Part shown: piece by piece, positions 14,291 to 27,698 of the stretch
How the letters are laid out: each line of letters begins with the position of its first letter
Numbering within the stretch: position 1 is the first letter of the stretch
Assembly: GCF_011077185.1 (NCBI RefSeq)
Contig: NC_048912.1
Span: 12,206,757-12,270,756 of the forward strand
Direction: 5' to 3'
DNA: 64,000 nt
Source of the DNA: Oxyura jamaicensis
Taxonomy: Eukaryota; Chordata; Aves; Anseriformes; Anatidae
Notes under the pieces: generated by a model
The model's input: only the letters and a program-made list of their open reading frames with translations
Told to the model about the DNA's origin: nothing
Databases searched by the model: none
Program-made: the position numbers and the translations under genes

Positions 14291-15084
14291 TAGTTTCTCC
14301 CTCATGTTTTATTATACAAGGTAGCAAAAGACAATGAAAGTTCATTTCCACAATATATTCCAGTTGCAAGGTGCTGATGGATCCTTATGTGTGATGTCTT
14401 ATCAATTTAGCAGATTAATATCTGTCAATTAAATGAGCTGGAATCAAGATAAAGCTAAAATTCAGATTTCTGTTATTCTAGCAACTCAGAAGCATTCAAG
14501 AATTAAAGCAGTTACAGCAGTTCAAGAGTGTTTGTATGGGAGTAAACAGACCTAACTGACCTAATTCTCACCCTTTGAAATTTCAAAGGACATTTGACAT
14601 TTTACATGAGCCTGTAACATCAACGAAGGAAAAGGGCAGCCCTCAAGTAGCTGAACCGGACTCCAACAGCAGGAAGCAATCCAGCACGCGGCTGCTCTGG
14701 GCAGGTCTCTCCTCCCATTGAAGTCCCTCCACTTGGCTTTGCAAAAAGCTTTTCCTGAATAACATTGTGCTTCCATCTCATCTTCACACCCTTTGGGCTC
14801 TCCACTGCTCCACCAGAGCCACTTGATCCCCGTGTCCGATCTCACAGGGACACCTTAAGCATCCAAAACAAACCCTGCAGCATCTTCTGCTTGTCCCCTC
14901 AAAACTTATCCACTCTGAGAGCCCCCAAGCTGTAGGGCTTACCAAGAGCAAGGTCCTGGGGGAGGAAGGGGGTTTAGCCTTCCCCCCAGCCACATGGATT
15001 TGGGCTGGATCCCTCCCTGGTTCTCTGCACATCTCTCCAGCTGCCCACGGAGGACGGGAGCTTTGCCTTCATATCTGCCTGTAT

Positions 15085-15300
15085 GAGCAACGAAGCTGGT
15101 GAAGGGACTAGAAAACAAGACTGATGAGGAGCAATGAGGGAATTGGGCTGTTTAGACTGAAGAAGAGGAGGCTGAGGGGAGATCTCATTGCTCTCTACAG
15201 CTGCCTGAAAGGAGGTTGCAGCGAGGAGGGTGTCGGTCTCTTTTCTCAGGTGATACCAATAAAGAGGCATTGCAGAGAGATGTACAAACATGCAAGATCA
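15085..15300 (+). mobile_element. CR1 LINE fragment, 3' part of ORF2 (sense)
   Basis: The + strand encodes GLFRLKKRRLRGDLIALYSC, then LKGGCSEEGVGLFSQV, a classic CR1 ORF2 C-terminal signature. The DNA follows the avian CR1 phrase gaagctggtgaagggactag, then gctgaggggagatctcattg. The match fades after about 15260. It lies about 660 bases before exon 8. It is a truncated, inactive copy. Confidence 0.88.
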
Positions 15301-15961
15301 GGTGCTGCTCTCTCCTATTTTTTTTTTTCAGGTTTGTTTTTCTATTGCATAACATACCATCTAAGTGTCTTCCAGAAGAACTTTAGTCTTGCTCTGTAAG
15401 ACATTTCCTTGATAGCACGGAATTCCTCAGGAATTTAAAATAGTTCTGCTGAACTTCTGCTTACTGCAGATTTTTTTTTTTCTCACTCAACATAAATGCT
15501 TCTTTTTCACCAAGGTTGTGTTAAGGATTGAAACAGAGAGGATATCTTAATGTCAAAATGCTTTGTGGGCATCAAACTGTGAGCAGAACCAGCTGGACTG
15601 CCACCCGGCAATGTTGCCCTCAGCTTGGGGGTATGTTTTTGGTGATGTTTTCAGTGAAAATATATCAGCCAAGTTTTTACTGGTTTTCAAAAGACTAATG
15701 TTGCTGAAAATGGTTAAAAATTAACAAAAACATCTGTTTCAACCAATGATTTCTGTATTTAAGATTTTTATTTTCCCATAAAATTGGTGATAATGTCCAA
15801 TCTATGCAAAAATCCATTCAAAAATATGATAGAAAGTTTTATGTCTTCTTACTAACATTTTGAGTCCAACTAACTTCATAATAACTGCACTTGTGTACAG
15901 AAAATAAACCCAGGCATTTTACAGGCTGTATTTTTGTTTCTCTTCTTTTATTTTGCTCCAG

Positions 15962-16099
15962 AAAGTTCAGCAGTATATAGTCATTGTTCAAGCCACAGAT
16001 ATGGAAGGAAATCTTAACTATGGTCTCTCAAACACGGCAACTGCAATCATTACGGTGACAGATGTGAATGACAACCCACCCGAATTCACTACGAGCACT
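15962..16099 (+). CDS. CDH4: CDH4 exon 8: end of EC2 and EC2-EC3 calcium linker
   Basis: This 138-base exon (46 codons, phase 0 at both ends) encodes KVQQY, then QATDMEGNLNYGLSNTATA, and ends after the linker DVNDNPPEF (residues 34-42). In classical cadherins the DxNDNxPxF linker carries Asp and Asn ligands that bind Ca2+ between EC2 and EC3 and stiffen the ectodomain. The acceptor is ttttgctccag and the donor GTAAGTATC. Starting at AAA rather than at an upstream ATG is required because the exon continues the LDRE-KVQQ strand from the previous exon. The reading frame runs on into the intron for 34 codons before a stop at 16199; I treat that as chance. The sequence fits CDH4 better than CDH2 (GNLNY rather than GNPTY). 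Exon numbers assume the 16-exon family plan. Confidence 0.95.
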
Positions 16100-16250
16100 G
16101 TAAGTATCAATACATCAGCACAGCAATGCGTGGACACACAGCGTGTTTGGAATTCATGGATTTATGTATCAGTCGTCTCCCTCTGCTGGTTTGGCAGATA
16201 GGAGGAACTTGATAGATCTGTGGGACAAAGACTTTCAGGGGCAAATAAAA

Positions 16251-16268
16251 GGGGGGGGGGGGGGGGGG
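16251..16268 (+). repeat. G18 homopolymer followed by an A-rich tract
   Basis: Eighteen uninterrupted G start 152 bases after the end of exon 8, followed by a GGGG and an A13 run. It is G-quadruplex-prone on the transcript strand. Confidence 0.9.
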
Positions 16269-19200
16269 AAAAGAGGGGAAAAAAAAAAAAAGAATGATCT
16301 ATGAACTAGCAAAACTATTTGGCAACCAATTTCACTGAGGTACTAAAGGAGCTGAAATAATGTGGCAAACAGACTATGTCTGATTGCACCGAAGAGGATA
16401 CAGTTGTTTCACAGCAATTGGCTGTAGACATCTCAGAGTTATTATTACTTATGAGTGAAATCCTGAGCAGTAGGAGATATTTTGGGTTTAGTAGCGTGGA
16501 TACAATTTCAAAGAAGCAGTAAATACTCTAAATGGTAACAGTTATTTGGTAAAATTTGTATTACGCTGATAGCTCTAACAGATGTGTTTGTGTGTGCCAG
16601 CAGTAAATGCACAGACATACTTGAGTACATCTGGTTTTAATCAGTGTAAGATCTTACTTAAATTAGTACAGTATTTCCCTATCCCATTCTTACGTGCTCC
16701 AAGTCTTTATTATTTGGGAGGAAGTGGAAAAGATAAAGAGATTTCAAATGACAATGCAAATGATTAGAGTTGGTTAAGATAAAAACGAAAAGACAGAAGG
16801 AGAAATGATGTGGTCTGGTTCTTTCCAGCCTTTATAATCCATATAGATAGACATCCGAAACATGGAGAATAACCACAAAGGAGCGTAGAGGTCTACATGC
16901 TAATAAAAGAGAAATCATTGTGTAACTACTGCCTATATTCATATCAGGGACAACCAGGAGTGGTAAATGGTGTATCTAAAACTGATACCAGATTGCTAAA
17001 AATACAGGAAGTCAAAACTGCATTGTGCTCATGTCACTGAATATCCTTTAAGGAATGTGTTTATTATTTATATTATTCTGAATTTTCATTCCATCTTACG
17101 GGATATGCAAATATTTATTCATGTAGTGCCAGAGTTTCCCCTTAATTACACCCATACAAAATATGAATGCACAGCAGAACTCAAGGAAGTCATGCAAAAG
17201 CCCACTTGATGCCACCATGGACCCAGATGGGCTCCATGCCAGCTGTGGGATCCTTCCCTCCCATCACCATCAAGACCTGAGCTCTTGGTCACAGTGTGCT
17301 CGGCTCCTGAGCAGTGCCAGCCATTTCTGATAAAGTGACCAGGACCTAGACTCTCAGAAAAAGAGCGGCACTAAATTCCTCCTGAATGAGAGAGAAATGG
17401 GCACCCTACACATTTTTGGGTCTGGCCCTCAGCCTCCAGTCTGTTGCTGTTCCAGCGGGTAGAGCTTGGGTTTTACAACAGCACATGTTGCGGTGAACAC
17501 ACTGAGCTTTGTATTGTGAAGCTGTCGTTACATATCTCCTTACATATGATACATATGGTTGTGGAGAGCCGTAAAAATGCGATGCAGATCTTGAGCCATG
17601 TGGTCCTTTCTCCTGCCAGTATGGGATTGTTTTCCCTGGAAACTTTTGTAGTGGCTGGTGTTACACAGTTTGGCATCTCCCGGGCAATGGTACTTTCTGC
17701 CACAATATGTGCTTGCTAATGTTGAGTGGGGGGCTTATTTTGCCAGGTAAATATCTCTTTAACCTTCATTTGAGTGAAAAAGGAATGACATCTAGTGGCC
17801 ACATCATTTAAGCACAGGTTGTTCTGGATGACCTAGGTTGCCCAATCCTTGGCTCCAAATGAAAGGTAGGAAGTAAAGTCTCAGGTAGTGCCTTCTGCAG
17901 GGCAGCATCCCTTCAGGTAGTGATCCACGTCTAAAGGGGATGTATTTTGAAGTCTCTCCAAAATGTTTTCCAAGGCTGAATCTGATGGAAGGTTAAGATA
18001 ATGGAAATTTGCTTTCAGGTGAATTCTAAGTATTTAATGTTTCAGTGTTTGTTAGATCTAGGAGGAATAAAAGTCATCAAGAGAATTACCCATAGGATTG
18101 TGTTAAATGGATTAGAAAATGTTCCTCTTCCTCTAAGCAGGGCTGATGTGTACCATTATTTCTCTAATTTTAATCACTAAAGAAAGAGTTGTGCAAAGGC
18201 CAAAGGGCTTTATACAGTAGCACAAGGGACTTGATAAAGATTTGAAAACCAAGTATGCTTTACAATAATGTTTTCTGATTCTATGGAAACAAATATCTTT
18301 GATATACTCCCAGGTATAGTCAGGATGAATTTCATGTGAGTATGAAAGTGTAATACAGTTTTTCCCTGACTGGCATAGAGAACAGCATCAGGCTAATCAG
18401 TCTCTTTAAACCTAAGCTGAATCTCTTTGCTCTCCTCAAATAGTCTGATCTGCATTTTAACACCTCTAAAAAAAAGGCAAAAATCTCTTTCCAGAAAATT
18501 TACAGCTCTCAGAGGATAAGAAAGCCCATGGTGTCTTTTAAAACGAGAGACTGTTTGGAGAGATACAGTATATTTTTATTTAAAATACTTCTGTATTGAG
18601 ATGCTGTTGTAAAAACAAAATAGGCTGAATAACTGAAATAATGGTTTGCTCTTGGAAAGTTGCCAGATGAAAGGAACTGGAGCAACTATATTCAGCTCCG
18701 AAGCACACAAAGGCCAACCCTATAGTGCTCCTAAATTACCTGTCATTCAGCCAGGGTGGTTTTAGACTTAATCGTTTCTGGATAAGAACGTCGCTCGGGA
18801 GGATGCTGCTCCATGCTGGTGTCACAGCTCATGTGTTCAGCAGCAGGAATTAATGTTGCTGTGTAAAACTTAACAACGGGACAGGAAAGGGAAAAAAAAC
18901 GGCACCTGTGTTGGTCAAGAAATCCGGATCACGTTGGTAGTCAGGCACGGCTAAGGAGGCTGCATGCATGGACCGGGTGGAAGGCCAGACACTAGCGCAA
19001 GAGTGCCAGCATCGCACATCCATGGGAGGGGATGGCCTGGCCAGGTGTTTTGGTTAACAGCCATCCAAAATACCAAGTGGGCAGTGATCACAATATAGTG
19101 CTGGAGGAGAAGTCAAAAACAAGTAATAAAATCACACAATTTTTCCTTAAACATACAAATTAAAGATACTCAGATAAAACTCCAAAATGTTTGCTTACAT

Positions 19201-20838
19201 GAAAGCGGATCGATCTATTTTGCATATCCTTTAGTACATTACTTGAAAAGCCGGGGGAGGAAGAATCTTCACCTTCTCACACAAAGGATTCTGAAATTAT
19301 AAGATGGAAAAAAATCACAGTCTCTAAAGGAAATAATTCTGAGTTGAAGGCTGCTGCTAACACTAAGGCCAGTCCCCATCAGTGGAGTCACGACCACTTC
19401 TGGCCATCATGACCGGGCCTCCGAGCATCAAAGCATGAGGCACTGGGGCACAGCAAGGATGAGGTGACCTCCCCTAGTCCTTTCCAGCTCTGATTTTTGT
19501 GATGGTGAATGCATCCTCAATTTGCCTTGCTACTTGACCATGCTGAGAAGCATCAGAGAGCAGCTAACAGGGGGAAATGTCTCGTGAGATACTGCCGCAG
19601 AGTGGGAAACAGATCTGTGCCACAAGAGTGGAGCATCCTATGGTGCTGTAAACATCATAGACAGCTATTTTGGGCAATTTTAATGATTTAGTGCAGGACA
19701 GTGACCCAGGGAATGCTCTTCTGGCTAGCTAAGGGACTTCAGCAGCTGGCTCTTTGTGTTGTGTTCTTCATGTGACTTTGCTGCTTGCAAAAATAAATGG
19801 AGGGAGTTGATTCTTCCCTGTGCCAAAGAGCAGTGACATTAATTCTCCACGGCGTGCCCAACCAGCCTGTATCCCCAGGCTCTGGGTGGAACACCTTGCA
19901 GAAGTTTCACCTCCCATGACCAAGTTTTCCTTTTGGAGGGGTTCACTGCACTCATTCATTCTTGTGGCATTTTTGGTGGGTTTGCACCTGCCAGGTCATC
20001 AGCTGGTATAAAATAGTAAAATTTTAACCGGACTTCATTGCAAAGACCTTGTAGCAAGTTTCACTGGGAAACTTGCTCCCTAACTGCTACACGATAAAGA
20101 TACCGGTATCAGCATGCCCTCCACTATCCAGAGTCCCTGCTACTCATAGCAGGGTCATGTCCTCTGACACTTCTTGATGTAGAAATTCCTCTGCCTCCCT
20201 TCAAATATTTATCTCCTGTGTGCAGGCGAGTTGCGTTTTCTCCACATTAATATAGATCCATGGCTGAGCCTCTGGCCAGATGCTCGCCTCAGATACAGAG
20301 AAGGCACAGTGAAATTAGTGTTGGTGTTTCAAAGATTAAACATCAGCTGAGACAGAACAACACTGGATGCTCTCAGGTGAGATTTTATGCAAGGGGGGGG
20401 GGCGTTTTTTGGCTTGTGGAAGGAATACCTTTAATGTCAATGAAATCTTTAGCTCCTCTCAAGCAGGATGCCCTTTCCAGTCTGACCCATCGTACCATTA
20501 ATAGTCATCCAAGGGTTTCCACTTTATCTAAGGAAATGCATAATCAGAGGGGAGGAGAAGTAAAAGGAATCCATGCCTACACTTGACTCTTACAAAGTCT
20601 ATTTTTATCGTATTCAATCAGGAACAATCAGGCACAGAGAGGAGACGCAGATGAATTTGCATGATCAGACTTCTGTGTCTTAAATGTTAATTAAAAGTTA
20701 TTTTAAATTTGCCTACTGTGCAGAACTTGTTTTTATAGTAGCCCGTGTAAGGGAAATATTATTTCACAGGGCTGAAGTGCTCGTGATTAGTTGAGCTTGT
20801 GGATTCTTGGGAAAACCTGGCTGGCAATCAACCTCTCC

Positions 20839-20881
20839 TTTTTTTTTTTTTAAGAAAAAAAAAAAAAAAAAGAAAAAAAAA
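20839..20881. repeat. Oligo-T / oligo-A hairpin repeat
   Basis: T13, then AAG, then A17-G-A9, flanked by CC on the left and GG on the right. The two homopolymer arms are complementary and could fold into a long hairpin. Confidence 0.7.
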
Positions 20882-21734
20882 GGAAGAGGAAAAAAGAAAC
20901 TGGGCTATTCAAGTTCTTTAAGCTCCTGAGCCTTAGGAGGTCTTATTTAAAGCTACTTTAAAATTTGCCCTTTGGCACTGCTTTAAGAATCTTCTCTTGC
21001 GAGGCTGAACCCAGTGGAGCATATTTTAAAGCATCCTCTCTAGGACTGCCTTCACTGCCACGCCACCTCTTGGGCTCATCTCCCATTAGGAACAGCTCTG
21101 AAGATTTAGGACCAGACTGTCAGGCAGTGGTGAGTCTTGTGGCCTGGGCAGGCAGTCTGGTCAAAGGCTGGGGGTGAACGCAGAAGAGCCAGTACAGAAT
21201 AACTCCATGCTCAGAGAGATGCTCATCTCCTAACAGAAGGGGCCATGTCTCTGGGTAAGGTTAATCTATTTGCAAAGTGGATTTGGCTTATCAGTGGATG
21301 AACAAACACTTGTTGCGAATGCATCACAAAAAGCAGTCCTTGCCAGTTTTTAACTGAGCTATTTAATTACTAGTGTCAGATCAGGCTGATCTCAGAGGTG
21401 GTAACCTGGCTCACCCAGGACGGGATCAGTCAGCACTGAGCTCGGTGCTTCAAGAGCAAAATGACAAAGAGAGAGTCCCAAGCTAAAAGGGCTTCTGTTA
21501 TTGGCAGTGAACTGCCAAAAAAAATTCTGACCTTTGTCTCTGCAGGTATTTTGGCTCCTCAGAGCACTATGGAAAATGCTAATGAGCCCACTCTGGAAAG
21601 TGCTTTGAAATTTGAAAGTGAAGCAGAATCTTGGGACATCGTGGGTGCACTAACATTGTCCTTTACTGTAAATAGTTCTTCCTTCTCCTGTTTTGATGTT
21701 TCCTTCCCACTTTCTCCCATCTCCACCCTGATAC

Positions 21735-21960
21735 ACTAGTGCACAGCATTTTGCGATGCTAAACAAGCCAAGTTCTTCCAGACCCTTTTTACATTACAGC
21801 TTTCCATTCCGATGGTTATCTCAGCAACCCTGCTGTGCACCAGGCTCTGCTCAGATTTCTTTCTTTTGATCAGATCTGTATGTAATAATCCAGATGAGAT
21901 TTTCAGTATCTTAAACAAGAGTTCTGCTCTGCAAACTTGCCAAAATTCTGGAAAAGCAAA
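21735..21960 (-). mobile_element. Degraded CR1 LINE fragment (antisense)
   Basis: The sequence gatgctaaacaagccaagtt, then cttccagaccc, repeats the antisense CR1 phrase seen at 11350. Further downstream, ccctgctgtgcaccaggctc and agatttctttcttttgatca follow the order expected of antisense CR1. The copy is heavily mutated and its ends are uncertain. Confidence 0.65.
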
Positions 21961-24762
21961 CAAAAGCAAGCCAAAATCTCATTTCTTCCTCTATGTGTAT
22001 TTGTTCTCATGTTAACGCTGAAGACAAAATACAGCCATGCATCAACCAGAGCAACACTGTCCAATATTGCAGAAAATGCTGACTTGAGCTGTAAAAATGA
22101 GATGATTTCTTTTCAAGTGGCAAAGAATTGAGAAAATGCTTCACCTGGTCTCTAGCTCCCTGAGTTGAATCCTGCTGAGCTCTGTCTCTAACAGTGGCTT
22201 CAGAAATAGCAAGTGCCAGAGAAACCCCTCAGTTTTTCATTCAGGCTAAAAAATACTGATTTTCAAATGGCTACAGCGCAAAAATGCAAATAGCCCTAGT
22301 TTGGAGAAATAATATTAAACAGTCACAGGAAACCAGAACAGGAAGCCGAATAAGCCTGCTAGTGGTTTGGGGTTTCCTAAGCACATTTATAGCCAGATGT
22401 ACCAGGAAGCATTCAGTACATGTGAGCAATATGAGAAATCCCTTTTACATACATGCTAGTGATCACAAATTAATCTTATGCTGTGAAGGGAGAATCCAAC
22501 AGGAACGGGATTTCGGTAGGTTCCTATAGAGAGAAGAACAGATCAGGATGGTCCAAAATGGACCACGGAGCATCCTAAAGAGAGGTCTTAACACACCCAT
22601 TGCAGGGGAAATCAGTGGACTTGGGCAGTTAACTACTTCCCGTGGCCTGGGCATGTGTCCAGATGTGGAAAAGATCAAGGGTTTAAATCCTGAGCACCAC
22701 GTGCCACGTTCCCAGCCCAAGGACTAACACAGCCAGTGTGGCAGGGACCCAGTGCCTCTGCCCCTTCAGCTCGCGCGGTGCCTGCCTTAGACCTGTGCCA
22801 TTCAGGGACGTTTGAATATAGATTAGCCTACACGCCACAGTATTTTAAAATCATCGAAATGCCCATAGCATAATTTAGAGGCAGTTGTCACAGAAGCCAG
22901 AAATCAAGGTGAACAGCACAGGTCATGGCTGTGCAAGGGGAAAGACCTAATACCATGGTGATAAAATTTAACAGGGCTGCATTGTTTTACAGCTAAAAAC
23001 AAACCGAGGAGTTCAGTACAGTCCTGCAGACAGGATTTATTGTTAAAAATCAATTGTGCTTTCATGGAAAATCCCAGGTGACTGCCGTTTGCTTGCTATT
23101 TTCCAATCAAAATGAAGCTCAGCTGAAGTACACGGTAAAGCTTGGGCTGTTATAGAACTGTCATCTTCTAACTGAAATAAATTATTATATTCAAGTGAAT
23201 CCAATATGCCCAGTAGCATTTGAGTACATGAGTATCTACCTAATTCTGTGTGCATTTCAATTAAATACATAGTCAGTGAAGTCTAAAAACTACAAATCAG
23301 TTTGCTTCTCCTAAATAAGAATTCAGTGTTCATAAATTGAAATGGGCTTTCTGCCTCTCATTACATTTCAGGTCCTGATGAAAGCCATTGCTTATTGTCA
23401 TAAAACAATGAATTAGAATAAGGATGTTGGGTCAAGAGGTAGCAGTAACAAACAGAAAAACAAAAATTGTTCTTTCTTCCTGTCTGATTGTATGATTTTA
23501 TTATTCTTGTCTCGGCCTTCCCCAGGACTCACCACGCTTATGTCTGGAGGCTTTGCTGCCACAGACAGGCAGCTTAGCCTTGGTTAGGAATGCAGTACCA
23601 CTGTGGTGGAAATTGCTGACAGCATGACCTGCCTTTTGAATCAACTGGCCTTGGGATGTGAGTCCCAGCCAAACTGTAAGGCCTGCCCAGGAGCTGTGAT
23701 GGCCACACGGTTTTCATTCTGATAAGGACTGAGGGAGAGCCTCACCTCAGAGTGCAGATTTTACAGCTTGGATCAATCCCTTGGGACAGTTTCAGGAAAC
23801 CTGGTAGTTTGTCCTGCTGAAACCTCACCCCTCGTTCTTGCTCACATTTCTGCACAGCTGCAAGCTGTGACTGCTGGGGCTGAGCATCCTTGGGTGGGTC
23901 CAGGGGTGCTAGGAGCCAAGGGCAGAGGGCTGCTGGTGCCCTCTACCCTCTTGAGGTGGCTAGAGGCCCTTTCAGTGCCTTGCTCTGGAAAACAAACCAT
24001 GCCGCATACTCCCTTGTGGATACTCAACTTCTGCTCTTTATTTTCTCACCTTCCATCTATAATGAAAGTCATTTCTCACTTTATGAGAAAACAGTAATTC
24101 CCCGTGTCTTAATGAAAAGAGCATCAGCCTCTTCTGTGATTTCATCAGCCTAGCATATGACAGAAGGGATTGAAATGACTTTAAGACTACTTAGGGTAGT
24201 CAACAGGATGGATAGATATAACAAAGATGTATGTATACAAATACACAGAGATAAATACACACGTAGCTAGATTCAAAGCATAGATAGACGCTGATATAAT
24301 GCAAACAGTCATCAATGAAACCCAAGTCCCTGCTCCAAAATAAATTGTGGTTACGTGAATTACTCTATTACATTGTGGGGGTATATATGCATTTATTAAA
24401 AGAATGTGGTCTCCTTGATAGAAGTCTCTAACTAATAGACTCCATTAATCAAAACCTAAATTTACAGTGGCTTTTGTTTTGTTTATTTCCTTTCAGTACA
24501 TTCATTTTCAAATTATCACCAGATTAATCATCTACAGTACTTTAAACCAACTGCCATTTGGTGAAGCAGTTCTGGTTCCTCTCCATTACACTGAGCATTA
24601 GTTCTTAAGGCATAGTTCAAGGCTCTGTTTAGCCTGATTCTGTCCTGAATCTGACTGAAATCAGATAGAGTCTTCCTTGTAAATGGGTCAGTCACAAAGA
24701 GAAAAACATCCGATGTAATCTTAAGATTGAAAAAAAAAATGACAGAAAGAAAGAAAAAGGAG

Positions 24763-24784
24763 AAAAAAAAAAAAAAAAAAAAAA
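24763..24784. repeat. A22 tract
   Basis: Simple A tract preceded by a GAAA-rich stretch (24731-24762). Confidence 0.85.
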
Positions 24785-25213
24785 GAATATAATTTTATTT
24801 CTCTTCATTGATACCTGCCTGGTGGTTAAAAGAAGGATTAAAATGAGGTCATTAAACTTTCCTTGGAGACAAGCCCCAGACCTCGGTGGTAATATGATTA
24901 ATCAAATATAAAAGTGAAGCTACCCTGAATGAATAACTCATTTTTATAAAATATCTAATTACTGAAATGTCGTCTGCTGCAGAAAAAGAAGGGGGGGAAA
25001 TTAATTGCAATAACAATTCAAGAAGATAAAGTTTTTCTGAATTAGGTCTACACAAGAAGCTAAATTGAGTTGATTAAGTAATTTTGGTTTCAGGAACACC
25101 CTTGATGGAAGTTAGTAGTAATGAATTTTTCAGACCTTGGAGTTTAAATTGCCAACGACCAGTGAGTTAAAAAATGGGGACGATAGTTTCATTACAGATT
25201 TCAATTTTCTGTC

Positions 25214-25236
25214 AAAAAAAAAAAAAAAAAAAAAAA
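25214..25236. repeat. A23 tract
   Basis: Homopolymer in intron 8 with no adjoining recognisable retroposon. Confidence 0.85.
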
Positions 25237-26669
25237 GGAATATTAAAAAAACGCTCTATTGGTCTCTCTCAAATTGGACACATGTACTGCTTGGTGTAAA
25301 ATCAAGAATAATGCCACCTCCGCTCTCTGTAGAAGAGTGCACAATCTCAGCCAATTACAGCCACAGCAGCACCCAGGGGGCAGAGCCCACGGCGCTGCTC
25401 ATTTTTTGCTCCCAAGCACGTAAGTGGTCAAAATCCAGAAATTACGGCACAGCCTCTGTGCCTGCATACCTCGTAAATATATTCCCACCTGTAATATATG
25501 GCTCTGCACTCTCCTTTCATTGTGGTTCTTGTAGGAAGCTGTTGTTAATGGGATGAGCAGCACGTGCATATCCATCAGCAGCAGCGTAGTAATATGTAAT
25601 AATTTGTTTGGACGTTTGAGCCTCCTGCCTGCTGTTTTGCTGCTTCATACGGTCAGGTTAATATTGTCAAAACACAAGCAAGAGCTGTGTGCTGGCAACA
25701 GCACCCCCAACCATGCAGTGTGACAGCACACATCAGCTCTCCCTTGCCATCACCCATCTGCCATGAGCCCCTTCATTTGCCACACCTGGCAGAGCTGTAT
25801 CTCCTGGCAGGGTGTCTCATTCAGCAGTGGCTTCTGTCCTCCTTCTCCTTCCCTATTTAATGTGTACAGGGTCTGGAGCGGAAAGGTATAGAATGCACCC
25901 TCAGCCCGTGTCTCTTGTAGCAGGAGTTACGTGCATGACACAATCTGCAGGGTCAAGTGACATCTCTGCAGAAAATCACCCACCCTTCCTGCTCTGTGCC
26001 ATGCCATGCTGGAAATCCCTGTGTTCTCCCCTCCCTGGTAGGTACACGTTGATTAGAGACCGTTCCCGTGTATCAGTCAAGCTAAAACTTCAAGGAGAAA
26101 ATCAGACATTAATGCTCCCATATCTACCCATACCAGCATTTTTTTTCCCTAAAATCTCTCTAATGTCTCTCTCAGATCGGAAGGATCTTTCATAGACTCT
26201 GTACCTCTTTCTGCCTTGGGATGAATACCCAAATCCTAATTCTCCTTCCGAGCCCAGCCCTGGAATTGGAGGGCACAATATCAGCTGCCCAAGTGCAGCC
26301 AGCCAGCACCCAGGGGTCCTGGTCAGGCAGGATGTGCAGCCAGCCCTGTCAGGTACACCTCTGTCTGCCAGGTGTCCCAGGCAAATACCCGTTGGAAGTG
26401 GATTATTTCATTATCTTAAAAGTACACACCGTGGCAGGCACTGATGCAGGTCTGAGAAATTTGAACGCATTTTGTAACTCCGTCATTGCGAGGAGCTGAA
26501 ATACATCCCCTTCTGGAGCTGGCTAACTTGTTTGGGTCGGCAGGTTTTTAATTCCTCAATATTCTGTTGCCTTAAAAACAGTTGCTTCCAAGGGGTGTCG
26601 TTTTAAGAGGATAAGTATCTGAAATTTCATTAAGCATGTTTTGGTTATGAAATCTTTAGTGACATATTT

Positions 26670-26704
26670 AAAAAAAAAAAAAAAAAAAAAAAGAGAGAGA
26701 GAGA
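26670..26704. repeat. A23 plus (GA)n tract
   Basis: A tract (26670-26692) followed by a GA dinucleotide repeat. Confidence 0.85.
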
Positions 26705-27660
26705 TTTAGCAAAGGATTTGGCAGTGCTGTGAGTTTTCTCTTATCAAATATTTCTAACTGTCCAGGATGCCTTAACACTTTCCAGCCATAGAAGAAAGGG
26801 TCAGAACACAGACTGCAGCGAGAATTAAAAACAGAGAGGAAGTTTGAAAGATTTCATGCAGTTTTTTTGAGCATCATGGAGTTTTTCAAACTGTGCCTGC
26901 TTTGTGCGGGAACGTTTTAATTGCCAAAAAAATAACAGAGAAGAAATAATGTTTTCCTTCCTAATTTTACAAGGACCCACCATCCTCCCATTTTTCACTG
27001 CTTTACTTTTCTCTGTTACACACACTTTGACTTCCCCGTACTGAACAGCTCTCCTCTCTTTTCCAGCGAGAAGTCTCTTTCTCGTGGCAAGTCTGATGAA
27101 TTACACAGCATTTAATTTAGTCTTCATTCTGTGCTCTGAATTACTTTAAGCAGGCAGGCATGCATTTTTCTGTTGTTTCTGCCTGATTTTAGCGACTCCA
27201 GGGCTGTGCTGGTGCTGCAACTGTCTGCTCTTGTCTGCAAACTGTGGGGACCCTTCAGCAACCCCTGCAGCGCAGAGGCGGTGCATTTCGGGGTGTGCTC
27301 CCACCTCCTGCCTTCCAGACCACGGGGCTGACCAGAGCATGGAGCATCCTCCACTCCTGGCCACCTTTCCCTAGAAAGCACAGCACAGGGGTGCAGATGA
27401 GGGACCCACAAATCTCCCTGCGAGCAGAAGCTCTTGGCCCCACCGATGGGCTGTGCCTTTACATTTTACTCAGTGGTAATAAAATAAAGACCATCGTAAC
27501 ATCAGCTCAGGAAGTCATGACTTTAAGCCACAGTACCAAACCCACGCCTCCATGCCTTTCTCCCACAAGGATGCTGTCCGTGTCTGATCAGGAACCTTGT
27601 TTATGACCAGCCCTTGTGGGTTTTGCAGCACCTGATTGTGGAGTTCAACTCTAGTCATTA

Positions 27661-27666
<6 letters not shown>

Positions 27667-27695
<29 letters not shown>
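27667..27695. repeat. A29 tract
   Basis: Homopolymer in intron 8. Confidence 0.85.

Positions 27696-27698
<3 letters not shown>

Larger units (their letters stand above)
1..15961 (+). other. CDH4: CDH4 intron 7, 3' part (5' end outside window)
   Basis: No cadherin-like reading frame appears in this 16 kb on either strand, so it is read as the downstream part of the intron that ends at the acceptor ttttgctccag, 15951-15961. The preceding exon should encode the middle of EC2, ending in LDRE, and lies before base 1. Contents are an antisense MIR-like remnant (about 1535-1625), a second MIR-like piece (6020-6075), an antisense CR1 fragment (about 11100-11400), a third MIR-like piece (14205-14290), a sense CR1 fragment (15085-15300), and T or A tracts at 7552-7569, 8378-8393, 10301-10330 and 11995-12022. 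The rest is unassigned unique-looking DNA. Confidence 0.8.
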
